A stretch of DNA of 64,000 bases from JAIVJZ01 sp035645695 (GTDB taxonomy: Bacteria; Acidobacteriota; Blastocatellia; Pyrinomonadales; Pyrinomonadaceae). Location: the NCBI GenBank assembly GCA_035645695.1, contig DASQMC010000063.1, forward strand, positions 1 to 64,000. The letters are read 5' to 3'. The notes beneath the pieces are model-generated. The model was given only the letters and a program-made list of their open reading frames with translations. It searched no databases and had not been told where the DNA came from. Each line of letters opens with the position of its first letter. Position 1 is the first letter of the stretch. The translations under genes were made by a program, and so were the position numbers. Below, piece by piece: positions 24,253 through 32,423 of the stretch.

Positions 24253-25983
24253 ATGCAAATCATCAGTCCCAAGCTGTGGAGCGTGCGCGGCTACGCCGAG
24301 GCGCACGCCGAAATCTTCGCCGCGCGTCTCGGCGTCTCGACCGTAGTCGCAGGACTGCTCGCGGCGCGCGGCATCGACACCGACGAGGCCGCGCGAAAGT
24401 TACTCAATCCCGCTTTCGACCAACTGCACGACCCTTCTCTCATGTTCGGCATGAAGGAGGCCGCCGAGCGCGTGCTGCGCGCGGTTGACGCGGGCGAGCA
24501 GATTTTGATCTACGGCGACTACGACGTTGACGGCACGACGGGGACGGTCGTGCTGCGCCGCGCGCTACAACTTCTCGGAGCCAGGACGCGCTTCCACATC
24601 CCGCACCGTTTCACAGAAGGCTACGGCATCCGGCAAGACGTGCTCGAACGCGCACGCGCCGAAGGCTGCACGCTCGTCATCAGCGTTGACTGCGGCATTC
24701 GCGCGCACGAGCCGCTCGAATGGGCGCGCGCGAACGGTCTCGACGTGATCGTCACGGATCATCACCTGCCCGATACGGAAGAGGGCGCGCCGCCCGCCTT
24801 TGCCGTCCTGAATCCCAACCAGCGCGATTGCAACTACCCGGACAAACATCTCGCGGGCGTCGGCGTCGCTTTCAAACTCGCGCACGCTGTCTTGCGCGAA
24901 CGCGGGCGCGATAGTTTGATCAAGGGGTTTCTAAAAGTCGTCGCCATCGGCACGGTCGCCGATGTCGCGCCGCTCGTCGGCGAGAATCGCGCCATCGTCG
25001 CGCTCGGTCTGGAGGACATCGTGAACGCGACGAACCCCGGCTTGCGCGCGCTGATGGAAGTGGCCGGTTGCGGCGACGGGCGCAACATGCGTTGCAGCGA
25101 TCTCGGCTTCCGGCTCGGGCCGCGCATCAACGCGGCGGGGAGGATGGAAGCGGCGCGCGCCGTCGTCGAACTGTTCGAGACGAACGATCCGGCCGAGGCG
25201 CGGCGGCTGGCCGAACATCTAGACGCGCGCAACCGCGAGCGGCAGGTGATGCAACGCGCCATCACAGGGCGCGCCGTGGCCGAGTACGAGCAGAGCGGCG
25301 ACTGCGGCGCGGTCGCGGTCATCGCGGGCGACGGCTGGCATCGCGGCGTGATCGGCCTCGCCGCATCGCGCATCGCGGAGAAACTCGCGCGCCCCTGCGT
25401 CGTCATCTCGCTCGAAGGCGACCTCGGGCACGGCTCCGCGCGCAGCATCGAAGGCTATCACCTGCTCGACGGGCTAACCGCTTGCGCAGACCTTTTGGAA
25501 ACCTTCGGCGGCCACGCGCAGGCCGCCGGTCTGACCGTCCGCCGCGAGAACATTCCCGAACTGCGCCGCCGCCTGCACGAGCACGCCGGGCAACTTTTGC
25601 TCGAAACTACGCAGTGCGCGCCCGTCGTCAAAATCGACGCGGAGTTGCCCGCCGAAGCGCTTACGCCCGCGCTGGCCGACGAACTCGAACGCCTCGAACC
25701 CTTCGGGATGCAATGGCCGCGCCCGGTTTTCCTGTCGCGTGATCTGCGCGTGGTCAAAGAGGCGCGCGTGCTCAAAGAGCGCCATCTGAAGTTTGAAGTG
25801 GCCGCTGTCGGGCGAGATGCGCGCCCGGTTGAAGCCCTATGGTGGGGCGGCGCGGAAGCGGCGGCAGCAACGCCGCGCGCGGGCGACCGCATCGAACTGG
25901 CTTACGCCGTCGAGACAAACACATGGCGCGGCGAAAGACGTTTGCAACTGGTCGTAGAAGACATGAAAGCAAGTGACAGGTGA
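24253..25983 (+). CDS. recJ: Single-stranded-DNA-specific exonuclease RecJ
   Basis: A 576-residue 5'-to-3' ssDNA exonuclease of the DHH phosphoesterase superfamily, used in recombinational and mismatch repair. The DHH domain motifs are YGDYDVDGTTGT, ISVDCGIRAHE and VTDHHLPD. The DHHA1 domain contains GHGSARSIEGYHLLD and GGHAQAAGLTV, and an OB-like C-terminal domain follows. Length is normal. Its last residues SDR and stop codon are encoded inside a heptad repeat arm. Confidence 0.95.
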   Translation: MQIISPKLWSVRGYAEAHAEIFAARLGVSTVVAGLLAARGIDTDEAARKLLNPAFDQLHDPSLMFGMKEAAERVLRAVDAGEQILIYGDYDVDGTTGTVVLRRALQLLGARTRFHIPHRFTEGYGIRQDVLERARAEGCTLVISVDCGIRAHEPLEWARANGLDVIVTDHHLPDTEEGAPPAFAVLNPNQRDCNYPDKHLAGVGVAFKLAHAVLRERGRDSLIKGFLKVVAIGTVADVAPLVGENRAIVALGLEDIVNATNPGLRALMEVAGCGDGRNMRCSDLGFRLGPRINAAGRMEAARAVVELFETNDPAEARRLAEHLDARNRERQVMQRAITGRAVAEYEQSGDCGAVAVIAGDGWHRGVIGLAASRIAEKLARPCVVISLEGDLGHGSARSIEGYHLLDGLTACADLLETFGGHAQAAGLTVRRENIPELRRRLHEHAGQLLLETTQCAPVVKIDAELPAEALTPALADELERLEPFGMQWPRPVFLSRDLRVVKEARVLKERHLKFEVAAVGRDARPVEALWWGGAEAAAATPRAGDRIELAYAVETNTWRGERRLQLVVEDMKASDR

Positions 25984-26050
25984 CAAGTGACGGGTGACAG
26001 GATTTAAAACCCGCTTTCATCCTGTCACCCGTCACCTGTCACCTGTCACT
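25971..26050. repeat. Heptad inverted repeat, word GTGACAG (recJ-lptC gap)
   Basis: The 32-base left arm (25971-26002) and right arm (26019-26050) differ at one position. The loop is TTAAAACCCGCTTTCA. The recJ stop codon (25981-25983) lies within the left arm, and further TGA codons at 7-base intervals cover the other frames. The right arm ends 9 bases before the lptC/A start. Confidence 0.92.
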
Positions 26051-26059
26051 CGAAAATAG

Positions 26060-28381
26060 ATGCAGGAAGTTAGAAGAAGAAGAGCGCCGACGTTGATCGG
26101 GTTGCGCGCGCGCGCGCCGTTGATTTTGCGCGTGCTGGCGTCGCTTGCGCTCGTCGGCAGTCTGATTTTCGTGGGCGTCGCATATTATCGCGGGCGTAAC
26201 AATCGCCCGTTTCGTTTGATCCCCGGTAAGGCCGAGCTTTCGAAGACGGTCGAGCGGCGGATCGAGAATTATGAGCGGCGCGTGACGGAAGGCGACCGCC
26301 TGACGATGCTCGTGCGCGCCTCGGTCGCCACGTCTTACTCGGACGGCCATCACGAACTCGAAAACGCTCACATAGAATATTACGCCGCCGGGCACGAACT
26401 GCCCGACAAGATCGACGCCAGGCAAGCGATCTATTTCGTGGAGACGGAGAGCGCGGTCTTCAACGGCAACGTGCGGATCGAGACGCGCGACCGCCTCGTC
26501 GTCAAGGCCGAGACGGTTAACTACGACGTTAAGAACGAACATGCGAGCGTGCCGGTGCCTGTCACCTTCGCGCGCGACAACATCGAGGGGCGTTCCGACA
26601 ACGCGCAGGTTGACGCGAAGAATAAGAAGCTCGCGTTGCGTGGCAACGTCGAAATCACCGTCAAGCCGTCGGCCGGTCAGGGAGCGCAGTCGGCCGAGGA
26701 CGCCAGGCGCAGCCGACCCGTGACGATCCGCGCGCCCAACGGCGACTTCAATCAGGCCACCAGGCATCTCGCTTTCAGCGGCGGCGCGACCGCCGAGCAG
26801 GAACGGGACGTGATGAGCGGCGAAAGGCTTGAGGGATTCCTCAACGAGGGGCATCGCCTACAGCGCATCGAAGCGCGCGGCAATTCCTACCTGCGCACTA
26901 TGGACGCGGGGCGCGCGGCCGAGGTGCGCGCCGTCAACATGAACTTCAACTTCGACGCGAACCAGCAATTACAGGACGCTCTGGCGACGCAGGACGTGAC
27001 CGCGCGCACGCTCGACGCCGACTCCGAAATGCAACTCTCCGCGCCGAACTCCCTGCACGTTCTCTTCGCCGTCGTGGGCGAGCAGAGTTTGCTCAAAGAG
27101 ATGCAAACCGGCGGGCGTTCCGTTATCACGCTGGCCGCGCCGAAGTCTCGCGCAAACGATCCGCAGGCGGCGAATAAAAAGTTGACCGCCAACACGGTCA
27201 AGTTGTACTGGCGCGCGACGGGGAAAGACATCGAACGCGCCGAAGCCATCGGCGACGCCGAACTCGTCGTCGAACCCGTGCAGCAGACCCCGCTCGCCGA
27301 CCGCAAGGTTCTGAACGCCGCGCGCTTCGACTGCGCCTTTTTCGAGACCGGAAATCTCGCGCGCGAGTTCAACGCCTCGGGCGGCGCGAAGGCCGTCCTG
27401 ACGCCGGTGCAGCAGGGCACGTCGCGCGCCGTGCGCACGGTCACATCGCAAAAGATGGTCGCCACGTTCGCGCGCGCAACGCAGGATGTTGAAAGGCTCG
27501 ACGCGCAGGGCGAGGCGCAATTCAACGCCGCCGACCAGAACGGCCAGGCCGAGACGGTGAGTTACACTGCGGCCGACGAAATTGTGCGCCTGCGCGGCGG
27601 CGCGCCCGTCGTATGGGACTCGCGCGCCCGCCTCAAAGCGACGGAGATCGATTCCGACACGCGCAGGAAAATTTCCTACGCGCGCGGCAAGGCGCAGACT
27701 ACCTATTACAGTCAGGAGCAGACGAACGGCGCGACGCCGTTCTCGAAAGTTAAAAGTCCCGTCTTCCTCGTCTCAAACTCGGTCGAGTTCCAGCACGACG
27801 CGGGCGTCGGCATCTACACGGGCGCGGCGCGCGCTTGGCAGGACGATAATTTCGTGAGCGCCGACAAGATCACCCTGCGCCGCGACAACCGGCGGATGGA
27901 GGCCGACGGCCACGTGCAGAGCGCGCTCTATCAGGCGCGGCGCAAAGAGACCACGGGCGTGCGAACGGCCGTACCCGTCTTCGCCACGTCCGACCGCATG
28001 TTCTACTCGGACACGGATCGGCTGTTGCACTACGAGGGCAGCGTTGATATCAAGCAGGGCACGGAACGCATCAACGCGGAGGTGGCGGACGTTTACCTCT
28101 TGAAAGATGTGGGCGAGGTGGAGCGCATGGTGGCGCAAAGGAGCGTCGTCGTCACGCAACCGGGCAAGCGAGGCACCGGCAACTGGGCGCAGTACAGCGC
28201 GGCCGACGAGACCGTGATGCTGACGGGCGAACCGGCTCGCGTCGAGGACGCGCAACAGGGCAACAGCGAGAGCCGCCGCCTGACGGTTTACCTGCGCGAG
28301 AATCGCGTCGTCTCCGACAATCCCGCCGGCGCGAATGCGACGGGGCGCGTGCGTTCATCGCATAAGATTAGAAAGCAGTGA
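26060..28381 (+). CDS. LptC-LptA-like LPS export periplasmic protein (large fusion)
   Basis: A 773-residue protein with one N-terminal membrane helix (about 23-46). An LptC-like region follows (about 50-190; ERRIENYERRVTEGDRLTMLVRA), then a long series of OstA/LptA beta-jellyroll segments (IYFVETESAVFNGNVRIETRD, VDAKNKKLALRGNVEITVK, DNRRMEADGHVQSALYQ, YEGSVDIKQGTERINAEVAD). It would form the periplasmic bridge passing lipopolysaccharide from the LptB ATPase complex to the outer membrane. E. coli LptC (191 residues) and LptA (185) are separate, so a single longer bridge is notable. Its last codons are included in the inverted heptad repeat preceding lptB. Confidence 0.85.
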   Translation: MQEVRRRRAPTLIGLRARAPLILRVLASLALVGSLIFVGVAYYRGRNNRPFRLIPGKAELSKTVERRIENYERRVTEGDRLTMLVRASVATSYSDGHHELENAHIEYYAAGHELPDKIDARQAIYFVETESAVFNGNVRIETRDRLVVKAETVNYDVKNEHASVPVPVTFARDNIEGRSDNAQVDAKNKKLALRGNVEITVKPSAGQGAQSAEDARRSRPVTIRAPNGDFNQATRHLAFSGGATAEQERDVMSGERLEGFLNEGHRLQRIEARGNSYLRTMDAGRAAEVRAVNMNFNFDANQQLQDALATQDVTARTLDADSEMQLSAPNSLHVLFAVVGEQSLLKEMQTGGRSVITLAAPKSRANDPQAANKKLTANTVKLYWRATGKDIERAEAIGDAELVVEPVQQTPLADRKVLNAARFDCAFFETGNLAREFNASGGAKAVLTPVQQGTSRAVRTVTSQKMVATFARATQDVERLDAQGEAQFNAADQNGQAETVSYTAADEIVRLRGGAPVVWDSRARLKATEIDSDTRRKISYARGKAQTTYYSQEQTNGATPFSKVKSPVFLVSNSVEFQHDAGVGIYTGAARAWQDDNFVSADKITLRRDNRRMEADGHVQSALYQARRKETTGVRTAVPVFATSDRMFYSDTDRLLHYEGSVDIKQGTERINAEVADVYLLKDVGEVERMVAQRSVVVTQPGKRGTGNWAQYSAADETVMLTGEPARVEDAQQGNSESRRLTVYLRENRVVSDNPAGANATGRVRSSHKIRKQ

Positions 28382-28459
28382 ATCGTGAATCGTAAATCGT
28401 GAATAGAAAGAAAGGGTTTTATTCTATTCACGATTCACGATTCACGATTCACTGCTTTC
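28371..28459. repeat. Heptad inverted repeat, word GTGAATC (lptC/A-lptB gap)
   Basis: The 36-base arms (28371-28406 and 28424-28459) differ at one position. The left arm starts inside the coding sequence (AAG CAG TGA, last codons of lptC/A), and the right arm contains the reverse complement of those codons. The loop contains AAAGAAAGGGTTTTATT. Confidence 0.93.
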
Positions 28460-28474
28460 TCAAGGAGTTCGCTT

Positions 28475-29290
28475 TTGCAGACGGAAGAGATTGTCGAGGC
28501 TACTATCGAGATGGAGGCGCATGAGGTGGCCGTCGCCGCGGGCGAGCGTGCGCCGGCGTCGCCTTCGGAGAGAGCGTTGACGGCGAGCGGCCTCGTGAAG
28601 TCTTACGGCAAGCGGCGCGTGGTGGACGGCGTGGCCTTGCACGTCGAGCCGAGCGAGGTCGTCGGCTTGCTCGGCGCAAACGGCGCGGGTAAGACTACCA
28701 CCTTCTACATGATCATCGGTCTCGAACGCCCGGACGGCGGGCGCATTCGTCTCGGCAAACGCGACATCACGAAACTTCCGATGTACCTGCGCGCCCGCCT
28801 CGGCGTCGGCTACCTGCCGCAGGAGCCTTCCGTCTTTCGCAAGATGACCGTGGCCGAAAACGTCCTCGCCATCCTTGAGACGATGGGCTTCCGGCGGCGC
28901 GAGCGTTTCAGGCGTCTGGAAGAGTTGTTGGAGGAATTCGGCATCGCGCACGTGCGAAACACGCGCGGCGAGGCGCTGTCGGGCGGCGAGCGCAGGCGCA
29001 CCGAGATCGCGCGCGCTCTGGCGACCGAACCGCAGTTCATCCTGCTCGACGAGCCTTTCGCCGGGATCGACCCGAAGGCCGTGGACGAAATTCAAAAGAT
29101 GATCCTGTACCTGCGCGGGCGCGGCATCGGGATTCTGATCACCGACCACAACGTGCGCGAGACGCTCGGCGTCACAGACCGCGCCTACATTATGGCCGAA
29201 GGGCGCATTTTCCGTTCGGGCGTGCCGCTCGCGTTGACGGAAGACCCGGAAGTGCGCCGTCTCTACCTCGGCGAAAAATTCCGTCTGTGA
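28475..29290 (+). CDS. lptB: LPS export ABC transporter ATPase LptB
   Basis: A 271-residue cytoplasmic ATPase. Motifs: Walker A GANGAGKTTTFYMI, Q-loop YLPQEPSVFRKMTV, signature ALSGGERRRTEIARAL, Walker B FILLDEPFAGIDP and switch histidine ITDHNVRETL. PQEPSVFRKMTVAENV is diagnostic of LptB. It works with LptF/LptG permeases (not in this window) and the LptC/A bridge upstream. An N-terminal extension of about 30 residues precedes the domain. The start is taken as TTG at 28475, with GGAG upstream. Confidence 0.95.
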   Translation: MQTEEIVEATIEMEAHEVAVAAGERAPASPSERALTASGLVKSYGKRRVVDGVALHVEPSEVVGLLGANGAGKTTTFYMIIGLERPDGGRIRLGKRDITKLPMYLRARLGVGYLPQEPSVFRKMTVAENVLAILETMGFRRRERFRRLEELLEEFGIAHVRNTRGEALSGGERRRTEIARALATEPQFILLDEPFAGIDPKAVDEIQKMILYLRGRGIGILITDHNVRETLGVTDRAYIMAEGRIFRSGVPLALTEDPEVRRLYLGEKFRL

Positions 29291-29319
29291 AGTCGCTGCA
29301 CGGAAGGGCGCGTTTAGGT

Positions 29320-29325
29320 TATAAT
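29320..29325 (+). promoter_or_regulatory. -10 element upstream of rpoN
   Basis: A perfect TATAAT 78 bases before the rpoN ATG, in the short gap after lptB. No convincing -35 hexamer lies at the right spacing, so this is a partial call. Confidence 0.35.
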
Positions 29326-29402
29326 CTCCCCGTCACGCTTGTCACGGCGTTTCAAGTTCAACAACCCGTCGGAGTTTCAGGTTAGTTTTCAATAGCACAG
29401 GT

Positions 29403-30989
29403 ATGTCCGTTAAGCTCACAACCAGTCTCTCGCAACGACTCGTGCTGACGCCGCAACTGCGCCAGCGGATCGAGATGTTGCAGATGACGACCATCGAACT
29501 CGGCGAACTGATCCAGCAACAACTGCTCGAAAACCCCGTGCTCGAAGAGGTGGTCGCGCAGGAAGAGAAACGCGAGATCGAAGAGCACATCATCGACCAG
29601 CTCGCGGGCGGCAACACCGATCTCGCCAACGACACGGCCGCGCGCGAACCCGCCGACATCGACCTGAACGGCAACTCGAACGGCACGGGCGACCTCGCCT
29701 CAATCGAAGCCGCGCTCGGCGGGACGGACGCCCCGGCGCTGCCCGAAGGCGCGGCCGGGGAAGAGTTCGACGGGGATGCGCCGGATCGCGAAACGGACGC
29801 CTTCGAGGAGATAGACTTCGGGCGCGAGTTTCAGGAATATCTAGACCCCGGCTACAAGACGCAGGAGTTCGAGTACAAGGAAGACGGGCCTACCTTCGAG
29901 CAGTTTTTGACGCGCCCCGAATCGCTCTCCGAACATCTGATGTGGCAGCTCAGCATGAGCCACGTGGACGAGCGCATGCTGCCCATCGCCGAGGCCATCA
30001 TCGGCAACCTCGACCCGGACGGGCGTCTGAGCGCGACCAACGAAGAACTCGCACAGTTCGGCGGCTGGACGGAAGAGGCGGTCGAAGAGGCGCGGCAAAT
30101 CGTGCTCCGTCTCGACCCGACGGGTTGCGGCGCGCGCGACGTGCGCGAATGCCTGCTCGTTCAACTCGATGCCGCGGGAGCGGGCGGGCGACTCGCCGCC
30201 CAACTCATACGCGAACACCCGCTCGCCGATTTGCAGCAGCACAAACTACACAATCTCTCCAAACAGATCGGCGTCTCCGTCGAGACGCTCATCGAGGAAC
30301 TCACCTTCATACGCGCGCTCAACCCGCATCCCGGTCGCCAGTATTCCTCGGAAGAGCCGGTCTTGATCGTGCCCGAAGTTTTCATCGAAAAGGTCGACGA
30401 CGAGTACGAGATTTATTTCGCCGACGACGGCTCGCCCCGCCTCCGCCTCTCGAACAGCTACCAGCAGATGCTCGGCCAGCCCGACACCTCGAAGGAGACG
30501 CGCGACTTCATCAAAGACAAGATGCGTTCGGCCGTCGATCTCCTGCGCAACATCGAGCACCGGCGGCAGACGATCTACCGCGTCGTCGAGTGCATCGTTC
30601 ATCGCCAGCGCGAATTCTTAGACAAGGGCGTGCAATTCATCAAGCCGATGATGCTCAAGGACGTGGCCGAGCAGACGGGGATGCACCTGTCCACGATCTC
30701 GCGCGTCGTCAACCGCAAGTGGGCGCACACGCCGCAGGGCGTCATCGAACTGCGCCGCTTTTTCACCGAGGGCATGACGAACGAGGACGGCGAGGAAGTT
30801 TCGACGCGCATCATCAAGTTGAACATCAAGAAGCTGATCGAGGAAGAAGACCCGCACAACCCGATCACGGACGATCAGGTTGTCAAGATTTTGATGAAGG
30901 GCGGCATGAAGTTGTCGCGCCGCACGGTGGCGAAGTATCGCGACCAGATGCAGATTCCCGGCTCGCGCGAACGTAAAGCGCCGGTTTAA
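29403..30989 (+). CDS. rpoN: RNA polymerase sigma-54 factor
   Basis: A 528-residue sigma factor for enhancer-dependent promoters. Region I is the N-terminal Gln/Leu-rich activator-interacting segment (TPQLRQRIEMLQMTTIELGELIQQ). An acidic region II linker follows (about 75-180), then the core-binding domain, the helix-turn-helix (MHLSTISRVVNRKW) and the C-terminal RpoN box (SRRTVAKYRDQMQIP). It depends on AAA+ activators such as the NtrC-type regulator at 53.4 kb. The order lptB-rpoN-hpf matches the classic proteobacterial arrangement. Confidence 0.97.
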   Translation: MSVKLTTSLSQRLVLTPQLRQRIEMLQMTTIELGELIQQQLLENPVLEEVVAQEEKREIEEHIIDQLAGGNTDLANDTAAREPADIDLNGNSNGTGDLASIEAALGGTDAPALPEGAAGEEFDGDAPDRETDAFEEIDFGREFQEYLDPGYKTQEFEYKEDGPTFEQFLTRPESLSEHLMWQLSMSHVDERMLPIAEAIIGNLDPDGRLSATNEELAQFGGWTEEAVEEARQIVLRLDPTGCGARDVRECLLVQLDAAGAGGRLAAQLIREHPLADLQQHKLHNLSKQIGVSVETLIEELTFIRALNPHPGRQYSSEEPVLIVPEVFIEKVDDEYEIYFADDGSPRLRLSNSYQQMLGQPDTSKETRDFIKDKMRSAVDLLRNIEHRRQTIYRVVECIVHRQREFLDKGVQFIKPMMLKDVAEQTGMHLSTISRVVNRKWAHTPQGVIELRRFFTEGMTNEDGEEVSTRIIKLNIKKLIEEEDPHNPITDDQVVKILMKGGMKLSRRTVAKYRDQMQIPGSRERKAPV

Positions 30990-30993
30990 GACA

Positions 30994-31073
30994 AACGATG
31001 AAGTGGGAACGATGAACGATGAAGTTAAAGCAGTTGTCTTTGCTTCATCGTTCATCGTTCCTACTTCATCATT
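30994..31073. repeat. Heptad inverted repeat, word GATGAAC (rpoN-hpf gap)
   Basis: The 31-base arms (30994-31024 and 31043-31073) match at 29 positions. The loop contains TTAAAGCAGTTGTCTTTG. It starts 4 bases after the rpoN stop codon. Confidence 0.9.
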
Positions 31074-31099
31074 ATTCCATTGGGGAGGATTCTCTTTAA

Positions 31100-31645
31100 A
31101 TGAAATTCGAGTACACGGGGCGGCATGTCGAGGTGACACAGGCCATCCGGCGGCACGTCGAGGAGCATTTCGGCAAACTCGACCAGATTTTCGACGATTC
31201 GACGGCGAGCGCGCACATCATCATCGAAGTGGAGAAGAACCGCCACGTGGGCGAGGTGCTGCTCCACTGGCGCGAGCACACGCTGACGGCGCGCGATGTG
31301 AACGCGGACATGTATCAGGCGTTGTCGCGCGCGATCTCGAAGATCGAAAAGCAGGCCGTCAAACTCAAGAAGAAAATTATTGACCGCAAGCAAAGCGCGC
31401 AACCGCTCTCGTCGCTTGCGCCCGACAACGGCGCCACCGAGGAGCCCGACGACACCGCCGCGCCCGCCGAGGGGCGCATCATCAGCGCGCGCCGCTACGC
31501 CGTGAAACCCATGACGCCGGAAGAGGCCGTCATCCGGCTCGGCGAGGACTCGAACCAGTTCATCCTCTTCCGCGACGCCGACACAGACCGCCTGAGCGTG
31601 CTCTACAAACGCAAGGACGGAAACTTCGGCCTCATCCAGCCGTAG
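31100..31645 (+). CDS. hpf: Ribosome hibernation promoting factor, long form
   Basis: A 181-residue protein of the long HPF type. The N-terminal ribosome-binding domain (about 1-105; FEYTGRHVEVTQAIRRHVEE and ALSRAISKIEKQAVKLKKK) occupies the decoding region. The C-terminal domain (about 128-180; RRYAVKPMTPEEAVIRLG and FRDADTDRLSVLYKRKDGNF) drives formation of inactive 100S ribosome dimers. A GGGGAGGA ribosome binding site precedes the ATG. It lies downstream of rpoN, as in many Gram-negative genomes. Confidence 0.95.
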   Translation: MKFEYTGRHVEVTQAIRRHVEEHFGKLDQIFDDSTASAHIIIEVEKNRHVGEVLLHWREHTLTARDVNADMYQALSRAISKIEKQAVKLKKKIIDRKQSAQPLSSLAPDNGATEEPDDTAAPAEGRIISARRYAVKPMTPEEAVIRLGEDSNQFILFRDADTDRLSVLYKRKDGNFGLIQP

Positions 31646-31710
31646 GCTCAAATCATCCAGCGAACCGCAAGAGGCGCGGCGAGGTGTTTATCTACCGTGA
31701 CGGGTGGATT

Positions 31711-31716
31711 TATAAT
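31711..31716 (+). promoter_or_regulatory. -10 element upstream of the YceI-family gene
   Basis: A perfect TATAAT 62 bases upstream of the ATG at 31779, following ATCTACCGTGACGGGTGG. The -35 region is weak. It could start the yceI-hprK-rapZ transcript. Confidence 0.4.
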
Positions 31717-31778
31717 CGCCGCGTCTTTTTGTGATTTACGGAACGACGAATAACAACCCCTTAATTGGAAGGAAAATA

Positions 31779-32423
31779 ATGTACAGAAAACACCTGCCCG
31801 TAGCTCTCCTAGTCATCCTCCTAGCCGTCGTCCCGGTCAACAGCGCGGTGACGAAGTACACCGCCGACGCGGCGCATTCCAACATCGGCTTCTCGATACC
31901 CATTCTCGGCGGGCTGTCGAGCGTGAGAGGGAAGTTCACGGACTTCACGGTCGAGATCGTCTATGACGATAAGGACGTGACCAAATCTACGGTCAACGCC
32001 GTCATCAAAGCCGCGAGCATCGACACCGGCATCGAGCGTCGCGACGCGCACCTGCGCAACGCGGACTTTTTCGACGTTGAGAAGTTTCCCGAAATCACTT
32101 TTCGCAGCAGGCGCATCGAGAAGAAGGGAAAAAACTTTATCGCCCACGGAACGTTCACCATGCACGGCATCTCGCAGGAGATCGCGCTGCCGTTCACAGT
32201 GAACGGCATCCACAAAGACGAGAAGACCGGCAAGACGACGCTCGGCGCAACGGCGCGCACGTCGCTCAACCGGAAGGTCTACGGCATCAACTACAGCCGC
32301 CAGGACAATCCGGCCTATCTCGGCGACTTCGTGGAGATCGAACTGAACATCATCACCCGCGCGGCCAGCCCCGAGGGCGCGACGCCCGCCCCGGCCGCCG
32401 CCGCAACCCCGGCCGCTAAATGA
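31779..32423 (+). CDS. YceI-family periplasmic lipid-binding protein
   Basis: A 214-residue exported protein with a signal peptide (LPVALLVILLAVVPVNSA) and the lipocalin-like YceI fold: KYTADAAHSNIGFSIPILGG, IDTGIERRDAHLRNADFFDVEKFPEITFRS and GTFTMHGISQEIALPF. Members bind isoprenoids or amphiphiles in the periplasm, and the exact ligand is unknown. A GGAAGGA site lies 6 bases before the ATG at 31779, so I prefer that start over an earlier one at 31731. It overlaps hprK by ATGA, so translation is probably coupled. Confidence 0.9.
   Translation: MYRKHLPVALLVILLAVVPVNSAVTKYTADAAHSNIGFSIPILGGLSSVRGKFTDFTVEIVYDDKDVTKSTVNAVIKAASIDTGIERRDAHLRNADFFDVEKFPEITFRSRRIEKKGKNFIAHGTFTMHGISQEIALPFTVNGIHKDEKTGKTTLGATARTSLNRKVYGINYSRQDNPAYLGDFVEIELNIITRAASPEGATPAPAAAATPAAK

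Noticed and set aside
25971..26050. CRISPR-like array from regularly repeated GTGACAG units
   Set aside because: The units are 7 bases, contiguous and without spacers, and the block forms a hairpin. No cas genes are present.
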